Positions 12,914 through 24,310 of a stretch of DNA of 64,000 bases are shown piece after piece. The DNA is from Arabidopsis thaliana. Its lineage: Eukaryota; Streptophyta; Magnoliopsida; Brassicales; Brassicaceae. How positions within the stretch are numbered: the stretch's first letter is position 1; the number at the start of each line of letters is the position of its first letter. Both the position numbers and the translations under genes were made by a program. The notes under the pieces were generated by a model. It made no database searches. It was not told the DNA's origin and saw only the letters and a list, made by a program, of their open reading frames with translations. The stretch is taken from NCBI RefSeq assembly GCF_000001735.4, contig NC_003074.8, positions 10,912,101 through 10,976,100 on the forward strand. The letters run 5' to 3'.

Positions 12914-13216
12914 ATGAGGAAGCGTCAGGTGGTGTTGAGGAGAGCCTCGCCAGAGGAACCTTCTAGAAGCTCGTCGACGGCTTCGTCTCTGACAGTGAGA
13001 ACTGTGAGGTACGGAGAATGTCAGAAGAACCACGCTGCGGCGGTGGGAGGTTACGCTGTTGACGGCTGCCGTGAGTTCATGGCAAGCCGAGGAGAGGAAG
13101 GTACCGTGGCAGCGCTAACGTGCGCCGCCTGTGGCTGCCATCGCAGTTTCCATCGGAGAGAAATAGAAACCGAGGTTGTTTGCGACTGTAATTCACCTCC
13201 TTCTACTGGAAATTAG
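12914..13216 (+). CDS. MIF2: Mini zinc finger protein (MIF2-like)
   Basis: This is an intact 100-residue, single-exon gene with ATG 12914-12916. A basic, Ser-rich N-terminus (1-30) is followed by the ZF-HD dimerisation domain at about 31-83: [16 protein letters not shown], then VDGCREFM, then [16 protein letters not shown]. All the Cys/His positions of the family are present. There is no homeodomain, which defines MIF proteins. From family knowledge, MIFs act as microproteins that pair with ZF-HD homeodomain factors through the shared finger and block their DNA binding or nuclear entry, affecting hormone responses and meristem termination. Length and sequence fit MIF2 rather than MIF1 or MIF3, and the position between MYB30 and ZHD9 agrees with the A. 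thaliana order as I remember it. A TATA box and telo-box lie about 200 bases upstream. Confidence 0.93.
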   Translation: MRKRQVVLRRASPEEPSRSSSTASSLTVRTVRYGECQKNHAAAVGGYAVDGCREFMASRGEEGTVAALTCAACGCHRSFHRREIETEVVCDCNSPPSTGN

Positions 13217-14938
13217 ATAAGAAAAATCTAGAGCTAGCTATGAGTGTGTTTGTGTGTTACATATACAGATGATGAAACTGAAAATATTTTATTTGCTTTT
13301 TTTTCTTCTTTAATATGAAAGGCTTGTGTTTCTTTGTGAATTTAAGAAGAAACTATAAGAGATTTATAGATTGAAGGTGGTGGAAGCATTGAAAGATTTA
13401 TAATAATTGGATGCTTTTGGGGTTTGAGAATGTTCAGAAAAGGTTAGGCTTCTGAAGTGAAATATTAAGATTATTGTTGTTTTTCATGTATTATATTGTT
13501 TGATTTGTATTCTGGTTGGGTCATGTTATTGTATTTTGATCTATTTTGATTATTTTGTCGAAGCTGACGAAGCATGTGTGGTGTACTCGTGTTTCAATTC
13601 AATGTCGTCCACTCAAGACAATTGTTAAGTGTATTGTGAAAGGAATTTGTTACAAAATCAATATGTGTATTTACTGATAAATGAATGAATGAGATTGATT
13701 GTTCCTTAACATATATGGAAGGTTCTTCGCTTGTGATAAGGTAGCTGAATATAGTAACCCATTTATTGATTATCTCAATAACTAATTTAATTAATTATAT
13801 ATATATATATATGTATATATTAGTATAAATAAATCACTAATGATTGTAGTAAATATTTTTTTTGGGAGGCGATGAAAAAAGGTTTAAATTGATCCCTTTG
13901 AGACCACTCCTATAGCTTTATTTTTAAAAAATATAAATGGTGGAGTTAAGTCTCACACTATTTTCCATGATTTATCTTAAAATATTTAGCTTTATGTGAA
14001 GTGCATAAAGCTCAGATTTATGTGAAGGGCATGTTAACTCGAGACCGATTAGATTATTTAAGCTCAGATTTCTTAATTATGCTATGATGAGAACCAATAT
14101 TTTCAGGGATATATGCCTTCCCAGCTTTTAATTAAAAATAGTATATATTAAAATATTCTATAACCTTTTAGCTTTAAGAGAGATTTTTCAAATTTTATTT
14201 CAGAGGATAAAAGATAGGCAAATAAATTTGAATTTAATTGGGAGGCGGAGGCCCACAAATCTAATCCTTGTTGGTTGCTAACTTGCTATGATGGAGAAAA
14301 ATTAGATTTAGAACTAATCATACACGATAATGGCTTGTGGTTTTCTGATCTTTTGTTTTTTAGAAAATTATAATAAGTCGCATTTAATCTATCTAAATCA
14401 ATACTCCCAAATAAAGTACAGTAAACCAACGAATAAACTGAAGAAATGCCAAATAAAATTAACGAAAAATTTACAGTAAAAGAAAGATCGGTATTATTGT
14501 CAAATTTAGTGTGTTAAAAAATTTAAAATTAACGAAAATAAATGAGGAAATTAGATGTCTTCATACGAAAAAAGTTGGATATATTTGGCTGGTTGATAGA
14601 TTTGAAATGCCATGTGAAATGTATCATCATGAACGTACAATGTTAGGTATTTGAGTATGGAGAAAAACAATTCCTTCTGCATATGTTAGTAATATTGTGC
14701 CGAACTTGGTCAGGCCAATGTCGATTTTTATTTCCATAAATTATTTCATGTATAAATAAAACTAAATAATAAATAATAAAAATATATACACAATATCTTT
14801 TTTATATATTAGAGTAACATCTTATTATATAAAGTTAGGTTTCAAAGTTGCTAACTCATAAAATCATTACACGTGTAATTGATTGATCAACTTTAAAGAT
14901 ATATACAAAAGTGTTTGCTCCTATGCTTTTAAAAAGAG
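13217..14938. other. Intergenic DNA downstream of MIF2
   Basis: The first 300-400 bases should hold the MIF2 3' UTR. A short TA run lies at about 13796-13812. No open frame or transposon terminus is visible. Confidence 0.55.
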
Positions 14939-15590
14939 ATGCAAACCCAACCAAATAATGAAAAAAAATTGAGAAGACAAAGATCGTATAACTTAATGAG
15001 AGGCCCGTTTATCTCATTCACACCCATGAAGGTGAAGTCTCAAACCAGATTTGTTTCAGTCTTCTTTGGCCTTTCCCCTTTTGGATCTCAAAGCTTCTCC
15101 TTGATTTTCCGTAGTCTCATTTTCATCAGTTCTAGAGTGGTCGGGTTGGTTAGGTTCCGTGTTCTGATTTTTTGCTTGCTAATTTCGTTTCTACTATGGA
15201 AGTGGTTCTGTAAGCTCATTTTAGTTCCCATCTCGGGCTATCAGTTTATTTGAAGGCAGTAGTCAAATTTTGGGTTATTTCCGAGGCTCATGTCAGTAGC
15301 CTTTCTTCATCACCAAACTGTTCAATGGAAGTATTAGTTGGTTGCTCGTAAGGAAGAGCTTTCAGTGTTGTTGCTTTGGAGTTCTTTAACTATTATTTCT
15401 TTACCTTTTCTTGCCTGGGCTTTTACGATGTGGGCTGGAGCAAAATCTATTTTTTTCTTTTTATACCTCTCAAAGATCATGATCATATATACTAGGAGAA
15501 GGTGTTAGAAGGAGTTAGATTGTTTAGGTTTTGAGTTATTTTTCTAAGCTAATAAGAGAGTTATTTTTATAATTAAAAAAGAATAAAAAT
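14939..15590. other. GC-richer stretch of unknown origin, possible retroposon remnant
   Basis: The base composition changes here to T/G-rich, mixed-sequence DNA unlike the surrounding AT-rich spacer, and a 104-codon frame is open at 14939-15253. The translation has no recognisable domain and the texture resembles a decayed non-coding retroposon. No duplication or tail could be delimited. It abuts the TRIM on the right. Confidence 0.3.
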
Positions 15591-16027
15591 TTAATGGGCT
15601 TATTCAAACTCCTATTTAGTATGATATTGTCCTCTTTGGGCTTATATGCTCAAGCCCGTAAGGATTTGTTATTGAGTTTCTTTCCAAAAGGCCTCATACT
15701 AGTTGCAGTTGGACTTGACTTATATATTAGAAACTCTTTTTCTAAACTTCCGATGTGGGACTTTTGGTTTGTACCCAACAATCTCCCCTTCAAACCAAAG
15801 ACCACGAACTTGGGCCTCCTGGCTCTGATACCATTTAATGGGCTATCTAAGAACATTCCAACTCCCATTTATATTGTCTTCTTTGGACTTATATGCTCAA
15901 GCCCGCAAAGATTTGTTATTGGGTTCCTTCCCAAAAGGCCTCATATTAGTTGGAGTTGGACTTGACTTATATATTAGAAACTCTTTTTCTAAACTTCCGA
16001 TGTGGGACTTTTGGTTTGTACCTAACA
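15591..16027 (-). mobile_element. TRIM: terminal-repeat retrotransposon in miniature
   Basis: Two direct repeats, 15591-15780 (190 bp) and 15835-16027 (193 bp), are clearly similar along their length. Read on the minus strand each starts TGTTGGGTAC/TGTTAGGTAC and ends near GCCCATTAA. Between them lie only 54 bases (15834-15781). These begin with a primer binding site TGGTATCAGAGCC (15833-15821), complementary to the 3' end of initiator Met-tRNA, and end with a purine tract TTTGAAGGGGAGAT (15794-15781) directly before the 3' LTR. This is the layout of a TRIM, a non-coding LTR element mobilised by proteins from elsewhere. The flanks (AAAAT left, AAGAT right) are an imperfect candidate 5-bp duplication. 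The two LTRs differ by substitutions and a small indel, so insertion is not very recent. Confidence 0.88.
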
Positions 16028-16439
16028 AAGATGTATTGAGAGAAAAAAAAAATGTATTGACAGAGAAAATTTCTAATGTTTTTACAAGTTCCTATGGTCA
16101 ACGACCAGTTAACGTTGTCGTATGTTTAATAGTGACTTTCCAGTCACCCAAACTCTCCTCGACGACTAATTCTAATCTCATAAGTCATAAGCATGAACTT
16201 TAAATCAAAGGCTTGCCAAGCTTGAGGTCTGTGTATGTAATGTAACTAGAGACAGACACATTCTCAATAGCAAAGATAACCTTTTGTCAATGATGACAGA
16301 TCATACTTTGAAAGGCCCATGAAGCACCAGTGAAAAAGCCTTCTCTCTCTGTTATGTAGAAAAGGTTCTCTTACTATGCATTAAAACCTGACTTTTCTCA
16401 TCTCTTAAGACCCAAGCCTAGCCTGGCAAGGAATTCGTT

Positions 16440-17151
16440 TTAGATCTTGCAATGGCAATGTTTCACTTTAACCCAACTCTAAGGAGGGGGTTCCCCATAA
16501 CCATTACTAGCTAGAGACATAGAAGATGAAGAGAATGCTGCCCTCGGAAAATTATACACATCAAAATTAGGAGCTAATTCTTTAGTCACATTTGATTCAT
16601 GCATGTGAGCTAATCCACTCCCCCACATCACTAAAACTCTTCTCCACTGACTATTTGGCAAGAACTTTTTTCTTTCTAAGAAAAATAGGTTTTTGTTATT
16701 CCAAATCTTTCAAAAGATCCATGGAAAGGTTTTCCTGAACTGAGTAGGCCAAGTTTTATTATCCATGTTGATGAGAAGATGATACAAGTTTGAGAACATC
16801 AATCCCTTCTCATACCCATTCTACGGTAAAGGAAAACAAGACAAGCCTAAAGTTGTCTAGCTGCATGGCACTCAAAAAGCATATGATTGATTGTCTAACC
16901 CTCTTCCCCACAAATTTGGCATATTTCATCAATCTTCTTGCATCCATATATACGGTTGGCAACAGGAATAACTACACAAAAAACTTTGATTTTTGGGTCG
17001 GTTTGAAGTTTCCTTACCTCAGTTGAAGCTTCAAACTATTAACATCCTTGTTGTTTTGTTAGGCCAACCAATAAGCCGACTTAACTAAGAAATCTCCCTT
17101 TTTATTTTTCTCCACACCATGAAATGATCTTTAAGGCCACCTTATGTCCAT
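16440..17151 (-). pseudogene. LINE ORF2 3' relic (zf-RVT region)
   Basis: Read on the minus strand, this degenerate stretch aligns with the end of a plant LINE ORF2. It has KGDFLVKSAYWLA-like sequence near 17100, then RIYGCKKIDEICQICGEEG, then TINHMLFECHAARQ around 16960-16860, and then a PWIFWKIWNNKN-like patch near 16700. The zinc-binding C-x2-C...H...C pattern of zf-RVT is still visible. Stops (for example after CGEEG) and frame changes run throughout, and endonuclease and RT core are absent. Boundaries are approximate. It is a different, older LINE lineage from the two large copies in this window. Confidence 0.75.
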
Positions 17152-17460
17152 ATCTTTTCTAGCTTTGATTATAATGATATCATAGAGAAATAAGTTATCA
17201 TAGAGAACAAATAATGCGTGTCAGGTTTTACCTTAAACAAACACAATTGAGTAAGCTGCAAGTGCACAAGTATATACTCGTATGTAATATTTAAGAGGAT
17301 CAAAAAAAAAAAAGTTTAAGAGGATTGATCTCAAGCAGAAAGAATGTTACTTTATGAATCCGGCTGAGAAAGGATCAGACTAGACTTAAATAAAAGAAGT
17401 TTGTATTGAGGTTGTCACGAACAAAAATAATGAACGGTTCAATTTAAAACGTAGTTAAGA

Positions 17461-17631
17461 TCAAATTTTATTAGCTCAATTGGTAAAGACCCTAGGTGAA
17501 GCTTAGAGGTCGTCGGTTCTAGTGACGTTTGGGACGAAACTAATATAACATGCTGTGATTTCGGGCCTAGGGAGATTACGGGTTTCGGTCCAAAACCTCC
17601 TGATATTCAAAAAAAAAAACAAAAAAAAAAA
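17461..17631 (+). mobile_element. tRNA-derived SINE with target-site duplication
   Basis: The head carries box A-like TTAGCTCAATTGGTAAAGACC and box B-like GGTCGTCGGTTCTAGTGACG, the internal Pol III promoter of tRNA-derived SINEs. A unique body ends in an A-rich tail (about 17608-17631). It is flanked by AAACGTAGTTAAGA (17447-17460) and AAACGTAATTAAGA (17632-17645), 13 of 14 bases identical. The copy at 46567-46708 shares the head and body. Confidence 0.88.
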
Positions 17632-17645
17632 AAACGTAATTAAGA

Positions 17646-18013
17646 GATTTTAAGATAGTTTTTCAATTACTAAACAAGTTCTAGAACTTGGTCTAGCTCG
17701 GAAGACGAAATAACAACCATCCTATTTTGCAAGAAAAAATTGCATATGTCTCAACTTTCGTAAGCAACTACGGAACAAGCACACATTTCCAATACATGTC
17801 CGATCATTTCACTGCGACACCATAACTCAACTTTTGCAGGTTATATTGGGAGTCAGCTTGTCTAAGTTTTGTTTCAATATGCATGGTTATAAACAACATA
17901 TATAATTTGATATGAATTAAAGAAATCTTTTTGTCTACTTTTTGTTTAAGATTTTAATAATTTTATTTTCTGTGTATATATTTTTAATATAATTTTTATG
18001 TATAATACTAGAT
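17646..18013. other. AT-rich spacer
   Basis: No gene or repeat terminus is seen between the SINE duplication and the left duplication of the 18-kb retroposon. Confidence 0.5.
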
Positions 18014-18782
18014 AATATCCACGGTACCAGAAAGCTGTATCTTGAAAACCAATAATAAATCCTTTAGAGAGCCATTCTCTCTTAAGTTCACTGTCGTCTT
18101 GCTCAAGCTCTGGCCGGCGCGTGACGGCTCCCACATTGTCGGCGTCGGTCACGTCTTTCTGCTTTTCTTATCAGCTTTAATTTCAGTCTTGTTATAGTGG
18201 TTGTGGGGTGCGGAGATTAGTTGCGGTTTCTAGATCTGGTTGCTCCTTTTGGTGTAACCTCGATTAAAGCTTTTATCACTGGATCTGGTCGAGCTATGGA
18301 TCTGGAAGATGAGTATGGTGGTGAGCTCGCTCTTGGGTGGAGTCCCTCCTCTCGTCACTGGATTCCCTTTTACCAGATATTTCTCGGTGATATCACTTTC
18401 TCCTATCTCTCTCTTTGTAGTTTTTTTTTTCTTTTTTTCTCTTTGTAGTCTTCTAGCTTCGGTTGTGTGGTTTTAGCTTGTTATGAGGCTGTTGGTTAGT
18501 TTTAAATGCAGATTTTTTCTGGCCTTCGTTTGGGGAATTTTTTTGGTTTAATACGAGTGTTGATTTAGTGAGTGTATTGAGGAAGCGGATTTTAGCGGCC
18601 AGTAATGTTTGGGTTTCTGTTTACTGCAAAGACGATGATGCCAGTTCTTTTAGTTCAACGGTTGGTTCGAAGAATAATTCCATTGTGGTTTGCTTGTTAC
18701 TGTCTCAGTTCTGATTTTCGGTCTAGTTCTTATCTGTTTTCATGCCACTGCTGTGGAATGGTTATGGGTTCTTGTTAGCACC

Positions 18783-20500
18783 GTCCTTGTAGTGACCCGC
18801 GTAAGGACATCGGCCACGGGCAAGAGTCCGAATTTTTGAAAGTTGCCCGAATGCATGGCCAATTGACCTTAGGTGCCTAAAACACAATAGACTATCAAAG
18901 GGCAAGTTTGGGCAAAAATGGGCAAAAATGGGCACAAATAGGCAAGTTTGGGCAAGAACGGGCGAGCCGCGGGCGAAGTTTGCCCCACCGGGCGTTGACC
19001 GACCGTTGACCGCGCCTAGGACACGTGGCTCGGCTAACTTGGGGCCCAAGCAAAGTTGCTTGGAGCCGAATTTTAGTTCCTTGGAGCCGAAGTTTGGGTG
19101 GCCACGTGTCACTCATCCGCTAGAACGGCGAGCGTGTCATCACGGGTGGATGACATGTGGATTGGTGACTCGCCCATACTCATGACACGTGGACATGTTG
19201 ACTCGCCATTCCCTTGCTATATAAGCCCAATTCGACTCCAATTTTTTTGTGAAGAGAAATTGAGCGGAAGTGAGAGGTTGCCGAGTTTAAACCGTCTGTT
19301 CGATTCAAGTTAAGGTCCCATAGCCGAAAACTTTGCCCGAATCGTTGGAAGCTTTCTGTTGGTTACTGAGTGAGTTCTAGATAATGGTTTAAGTTTCATA
19401 ATCATATTCTCATGTATTCTTGATTGATTTCGTGAGTTATATGAATCGTGTGGATGGTTATATTAGATTGCATATGTGATCTTTAGATTCTTATGTGATG
19501 TCTTTTGGTTGAAGGGTTGTGCTGAGATATTGATGATTCTATGTGTTTGAGTAACCATGTCTCATAATATCTTGAATTGTTGGGTCTTGATGCGTGGTGC
19601 TCATGGTAGGAGGCAGAGACCATAAGCGTATCAAGATCGTGATATGTCTGGCCTTCGTAGTGAACCGTTCTATCGTGGGTCTTGTAACGTTGTTACTTGA
19701 TCGCCATGGGTGCAAAGAACTCGGAGAGACGGGGCTAGCTACCCTGACCGAGTGTCTGCACGACGGTGTAGCGTTTGGTAGTGATGCTCCGGTTGCATAC
19801 CTTTGTGGTTGTAACGGGGAGATCACGGGAGTGTGTGTGTTTGGTGTTGGGTTTGAATGCAACATATCATACCCTTTAAAACTTAATGAAAACTGGAGTC
19901 TTAATGCATTGCATATTTATGTAGTTGCTTCGGCAAGCTACCTTTCGTTGCCATTCTCGGTTGCGTGTTTCATGTTGGGTATTCGGGTTGGGGTAAGCTA
20001 ATGCTTGTTGCAGGGAATCCCAAGCTGACTGAGTAATCTTAGATTATTCATGATTCTACTTGTTTTGCAGGAAACCCGTAGTGGGAAGTAGAGGGCGTGG
20101 TGGACAATAGGAAACCCGGAGTAGTTTTGTGCCTTTTGTAAAACAAGTATGTTTCTATTATGTACCATGCTTTTGGCACTAGGCCCTGGCCATGAAACTT
20201 AGAAATGTTTGGTAACATGTTGTGTAATATTTATACTTATGAAATAAATTGGGTTTTCTTGTACAAATTGCGAATAATGACTGATAATGACTTAGTCCGA
20301 GTCGGCACAACACTTAAATATCGCGAGGGTTGGCAAGCCTAAACGATGTTTAAGTGGGAGGGAGGTCGTCAATACACCGGCCAAGGGTTGGGATTGGTTC
20401 CCGAACCTCGGCTGGATATTGATGATCAATCTCAATGTGGCGTTTTCGGGGAGCCCGTGACTTATCCGGTCATAGAGCGTTTCGGGGGCGTTACAGTCCT
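18783..20500 (+). mobile_element. Ty3/gypsy-type solo LTR with 5-bp duplication
   Basis: A 1,708-bp LTR (18788-20495) starts TGTAGTGACCCG and ends GGGGGCGTTACA, with GTCCT duplicated on both sides (18783-18787 and 20496-20500). No internal domain, PBS or second LTR adjoins it, so it is a solo LTR left by recombination between the two ends of a full element. It contains reiterated GGGCAAAAATGGGCA motifs (18895-18960), three CACGTG G-boxes and a TATATAAG box at 19218. Length and ends suggest a gypsy lineage. It sits inside the retroposon of 18029-21272 and so inserted later. Confidence 0.88.
19022..19224 (+). promoter_or_regulatory. LTR promoter: three G-boxes and TATA box
   Basis: CACGTG occurs at 19022-19027, 19103-19108 and 19186-19191, each in an ACACGTGG- or CCACGTGTC-type context, followed by TATATAA at 19218-19224. 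G-box/ABRE cores bind bZIP and bHLH factors. In retrotransposon LTRs such sites typically form the U3 enhancer. Activity is inferred. Confidence 0.6.
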
Positions 20501-21287
20501 GCCATTGTTTTGCCTCTCGCTCCTTATCGCTTTGTTTCAGCCAGCGGTTCCCTTTTGGTTCTCTCCCTAATTCCTTAGCAGAGGCTCTGATTTGTTGTTG
20601 AAGATGTGCTAGTTCTCTAAGTTTTTGGTCTCTTCTCCTTGGTGTTAATGTTGTTCGCAGTGGTAGATAGCTGACTTGAGCTATTGTCTTTCTCTTTTCT
20701 GAGAGCGGTGATATTCGAGTGCTTAGGGTTCGCTCCTTGTACTTTGCTTTCCAGTTCTGTTTGAATGGATCGTATTTTGAAGACTTCTAGCTAGACACTA
20801 CTGTCAGACGTCGTCGTCGCATCCATAAGCATTTCGAGGCCTTTTCATGGTTTGCTTGCTGGGTTATGAAGTTCTTGGTTCTAGGTTTCGAGAGATTGGC
20901 TCTCTTCTTGATGGGAGGTGGTAGATGTTATCTTTGGGTTGGCCTAGGGCACCTTTAATAAATCTCTTCTACATGAGCTTCAAGAGAAGAGGTGTTTGCT
21001 TTCTTAGGTCTAGTGTGTTTCTTATGGTTCAAGCCTTTTTGTTTATGTTCTTAAGGTTAAGGGATTGTGCTCTTTCGATTCGGTTTGAAGTTTCTTGCTT
21101 TGTGGTTCTCTTATATTTAGTTTCCTTTCTGTAGGGCTTATATTTCCAGGGATATCTTGTTTTCCGCCGACTTTAGTTTCTGGGGATATCTTGTTTTTCC
21201 GCCAGCTTTAGTTTGTAATCTTCCAAGTATTTTACCAAGGTTTTATAAATCAATTTTCAGATGACAAAAAAAAATATCCACGGTACC

Positions 21288-22021
21288 CTACAAGCATATT
21301 TTTATTAAATATTTTTTTTTTATAAATATATGCTTTTGTTTTGTTTGATTTAAATGTATTGTATACCGTGAGACGATATTTAATAACTAAAATATTGAAA
21401 TTTTAAGTTTTATTTATTTTTTTAAATTATTTTATTTTGCTTAGTATTTAAGATTTTATAATTGCATATAGATTATTAGTTTTAGGATTTTATCTGTAGT
21501 ATATCATCCTCTATTATTGATCCAAACTCGTCACTATATAACTCCATCTCGTAAAAAAACATTTTTTGTCATTTTCGTATAAAGTTCAAGTATTTAATAT
21601 ATTTTAAAACTTCATAAATATTTTAATATCGATCCAAACTTCATATGTGTATTTTGATTATTATATCTAGATATTTACTCGTAGTATACCATCCAATATT
21701 AATATCTTATTAAATATTTTATAGTATTTAAACTTCTTATAAATTCTAATAAAGTTCAAATAAATGAACACTATGATCAAAGAACGATGTATATTTGGTT
21801 AGTTTAGATTATTTCTAATTGTTTAGATTTTCTCAAATAATATGTAATTAATATGTGCAAGATTAAGGCAAATAATTAATTAGGAATTGTTAGTGGATAA
21901 AGTCGATTTGTAATTTTTTAAAGACAATATTTTGTAAGGACTAAGATTGAAAATAGTAAATATTTGAGTGATTTTTCAACCAAAACTTCTACCAAAAATG
22001 TATATATAGATCATATTCATA
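21288..22021. other. AT-rich intergenic DNA
   Basis: Nothing recognisable apart from short A/T tracts. Confidence 0.5.
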
Positions 22022-22036
22022 ATATCTTATGTAATA

Positions 22037-22179
22037 GGAGATATGCCTTTTATTCAAGTGGTTAAGTACATTTGATTATGCCTTTCCCATCGAAGTTCGA
22101 TTCCAGTAAATCATGTTATCCCGTGTAGTATAAATTGATGGATCGAGACTTGTCGATCCAAAGATGTAAATAATAATAT
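22037..22179 (+). mobile_element. SINE of a second family, with target-site duplication
   Basis: About 143 bp, with box A-like ATTCAAGTGGTTAAGTAC and box B-like GAAGTTCGATTCC. It is flanked by ATATCTTATGTAATA (22022-22036) and ATATCTTATATAATA (22180-22194), 14 of 15 bases identical. Its body differs from the 17.5- and 46.6-kb SINEs. The 3' end is a short A/T-rich run rather than a long poly(A). Confidence 0.78.
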
Positions 22180-22194
22180 ATATCTTATATAATA

Positions 22195-24120
22195 AACGTG
22201 TAACCGAATAAAATGGTGTTTTAGGCGCTAAATATTGATTTAACGCCTACTAATTAGGACACTTTGGTTTCTTGAAATGATATAAATTCATTTATCTAAC
22301 ACATAAAAAATAAATCTGCCTATGGTCAGTTTCAGTTTTTCTATCAATGTGTTTAACCTCTATACCAAAAATAAAATAAAATCATTTTCAGTTTTTTTTT
22401 TCGAATTCCGGTCATAATTATTTTCAAAAAACTGATGTAAAAAACTTGATGGTAAATTCTCACTCTTCCATAGATGGAAAGTTATGAGTGATGGTTCTCG
22501 TTGGTCGATTAGTCTCAAGATGATGCAGTGTGAAGGAATCGAAGTATGAAGATTTGGAATTCCGGTCGAGTTTGATAGTTCTCCGAAGAATACTTCCATT
22601 TTGTTGACTGAGATTTATCTCCGGTAAACAAAGAAATTTCCTCAACTAGTTCCAGTGGTACAATAGAAGGGTCGACCCGGTCGAAGCTTTGCAAAAATGA
22701 TGATGGAACTTGCTCGCGAAGCTTAGTCGGTGAAAAAGATGCGTTGAATTACAGATCTGCTGGAATGTTGACACGTTGCTTACACGTATTGTTTAATTTC
22801 AGTTTTTATCTTTAGTGTTTTGCAACTTGTAACTGGGCCTGCAGTTGTACTTCAAACTTACATGTTATGGGCTTTAATATATAGATGGATTGACCACAAA
22901 AAAAATAAATAAATATATATATATATTCTCATAAAAATGTTATTTGGAAGGCTCCACAACCACAAAAGAATTTTGAGATCAAGCTGAGCATGCACATGCC
23001 TCGATATAAACCGAATCGATTTTTTCGAACCGAACCGCGGTTCAGAAAAATTGGTTCGAGTTCGGTTATAGTAGGTTTACAGATTAGACAACATATAAAT
23101 TAGCTTTGATCAACCATTCGGTTTGGTTCGACAGCGGGTAACCAAATGGTTAACCGAAAATTGTAAACCCCTTCACCGGTTTCATCTGCCACCATCCTCG
23201 GGCTGCCGTTTCTTCACTATCTCACTGTCTTCATCTTGAACCGCCAATTGCAAAACTCTGTTCTTAAGGGTTTGTATTTTGTAGAAGTAGAAAAAGAAAG
23301 TGATGAAATGTTCCATTTCATTATTGTTTCATAGGTTTTGTGCAAAAGAAACCCCTTAAGTTATCCATTTTTGTAATTTTACCCTCTACATTCAAAAATG
23401 CAAAATAATCCTATGGAATAAAAAATACAAGTATGCAATATACCTCATTTTTACAACTTTACATATATTGTAAACGTTTTCACGATCACGTACATGTGTT
23501 TTTAAAAATTCTGAAGATATCATTATATCATTGAACTCCCCATCTCAAAGATTCCAATTTGATATATTATTTATCAAAAATTTTAAATAATAAAAAGACT
23601 ATATTGCATATTATTTTTGACTTCATATGATTATTCTGTATTTTTAGATGTAAAGGGTAAAATTGAATCATTGTCATTGGGCTTGGCTCAATTTATCATG
23701 TTCTTTTTTTTTTTTTACAGCAGCCAAGAAATAAATAAAAAAACTTTGGGCCAAAACCAATCCATTGGTTTGAGAAAATTGAACCAAAGTCAAAGTGAAT
23801 TAACTGTATTTTAACCAAAAACAAAAATTTCAGTTAATTTTGGTAACAAAACGAATACCTGAAATAAGACATCCGAACAAAACCGAACCAAAACTTTTTT
23901 TTATAGTAATTTCGTTAGGATTTTTCAAAAACAGAAAAACTGAATAAACCGAACAATTTTAACCGAATAAACCAAATTTTTAGCCCTTTATTGTACACTA
24001 CCTATCAGCAAGTATATATGACCCAATTTTTTTCTTGAAGGATCTTCATTATCAAATTATTGTAGATGATTTAAATAAGAATTAAAAAACAAAAAAAAAA
24101 ACAATGGATGTCACAACTTT
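22195..24120. other. Intergenic DNA with AACCGAAC-type motif tracts
   Basis: No gene. Segments around 23010-23170 and 23810-23990 are rich in permutations of AACCGAACC/TTCGGTT, a common texture of eroded Brassicaceae transposon interiors. No terminal repeats were found for them. Confidence 0.45.
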
Positions 24121-24310
24121 TACTCTCTCCTTTACATAATATAAGTTGTTATAGCTATAAGTACGCATATTAAGAATATTTTCGTTTAGTCAATCATAAA
24201 TGAAACTGTAAATATAAATAATTATAAAATATTAAAATAATATATAATTTACATTAAAACTTGAAAATAACTAATTTTAAAACAACTTATATTATGAAAC
24301 AAAAAAATTT
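24121..24310. mobile_element. Stowaway-like MITE
   Basis: ACTCTCTCCTTTACATAATATAAGTTGTT at the left is inverted as AACAACTTATATTATGAAAC at the right (about 24281-24300), with an AT-rich centre. Ends of the type CTCYCTCCRTTTC...ATAATATAAG are typical of Stowaway MITEs, which duplicate TA. The right outermost bases are degraded. Confidence 0.55.

Larger units (their letters stand above)
18029..21272 (+). mobile_element. Poly(A)-tailed non-autonomous retroposon (Sadhu-like?), split by a solo LTR
   Basis: The element is flanked by an identical 15-bp direct repeat, AATATCCACGGTACC, at 18014-18028 and 21273-21287. It ends in an A run after TTTTCAGATGAC, as expected for an mRNA-like retroposon copied by LINE machinery. 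Removing the solo LTR (18788-20495) and its extra duplication leaves about 1.53 kb of T/G-rich sequence without a long open frame. Size, poly(A) tail, lack of coding capacity and duplication length are compatible with the Sadhu retroposons described in A. thaliana, or with a retrocopied non-coding transcript. I cannot compare sequences, so the family is inference. The duplication and tail are directly visible. Confidence 0.8.

Noticed and set aside
17461..17560. Possible tRNA gene
   Set aside because: Box A and box B are present but the arms do not fold as a tRNA and the unit has a SINE body, poly(A) tail and target duplication.
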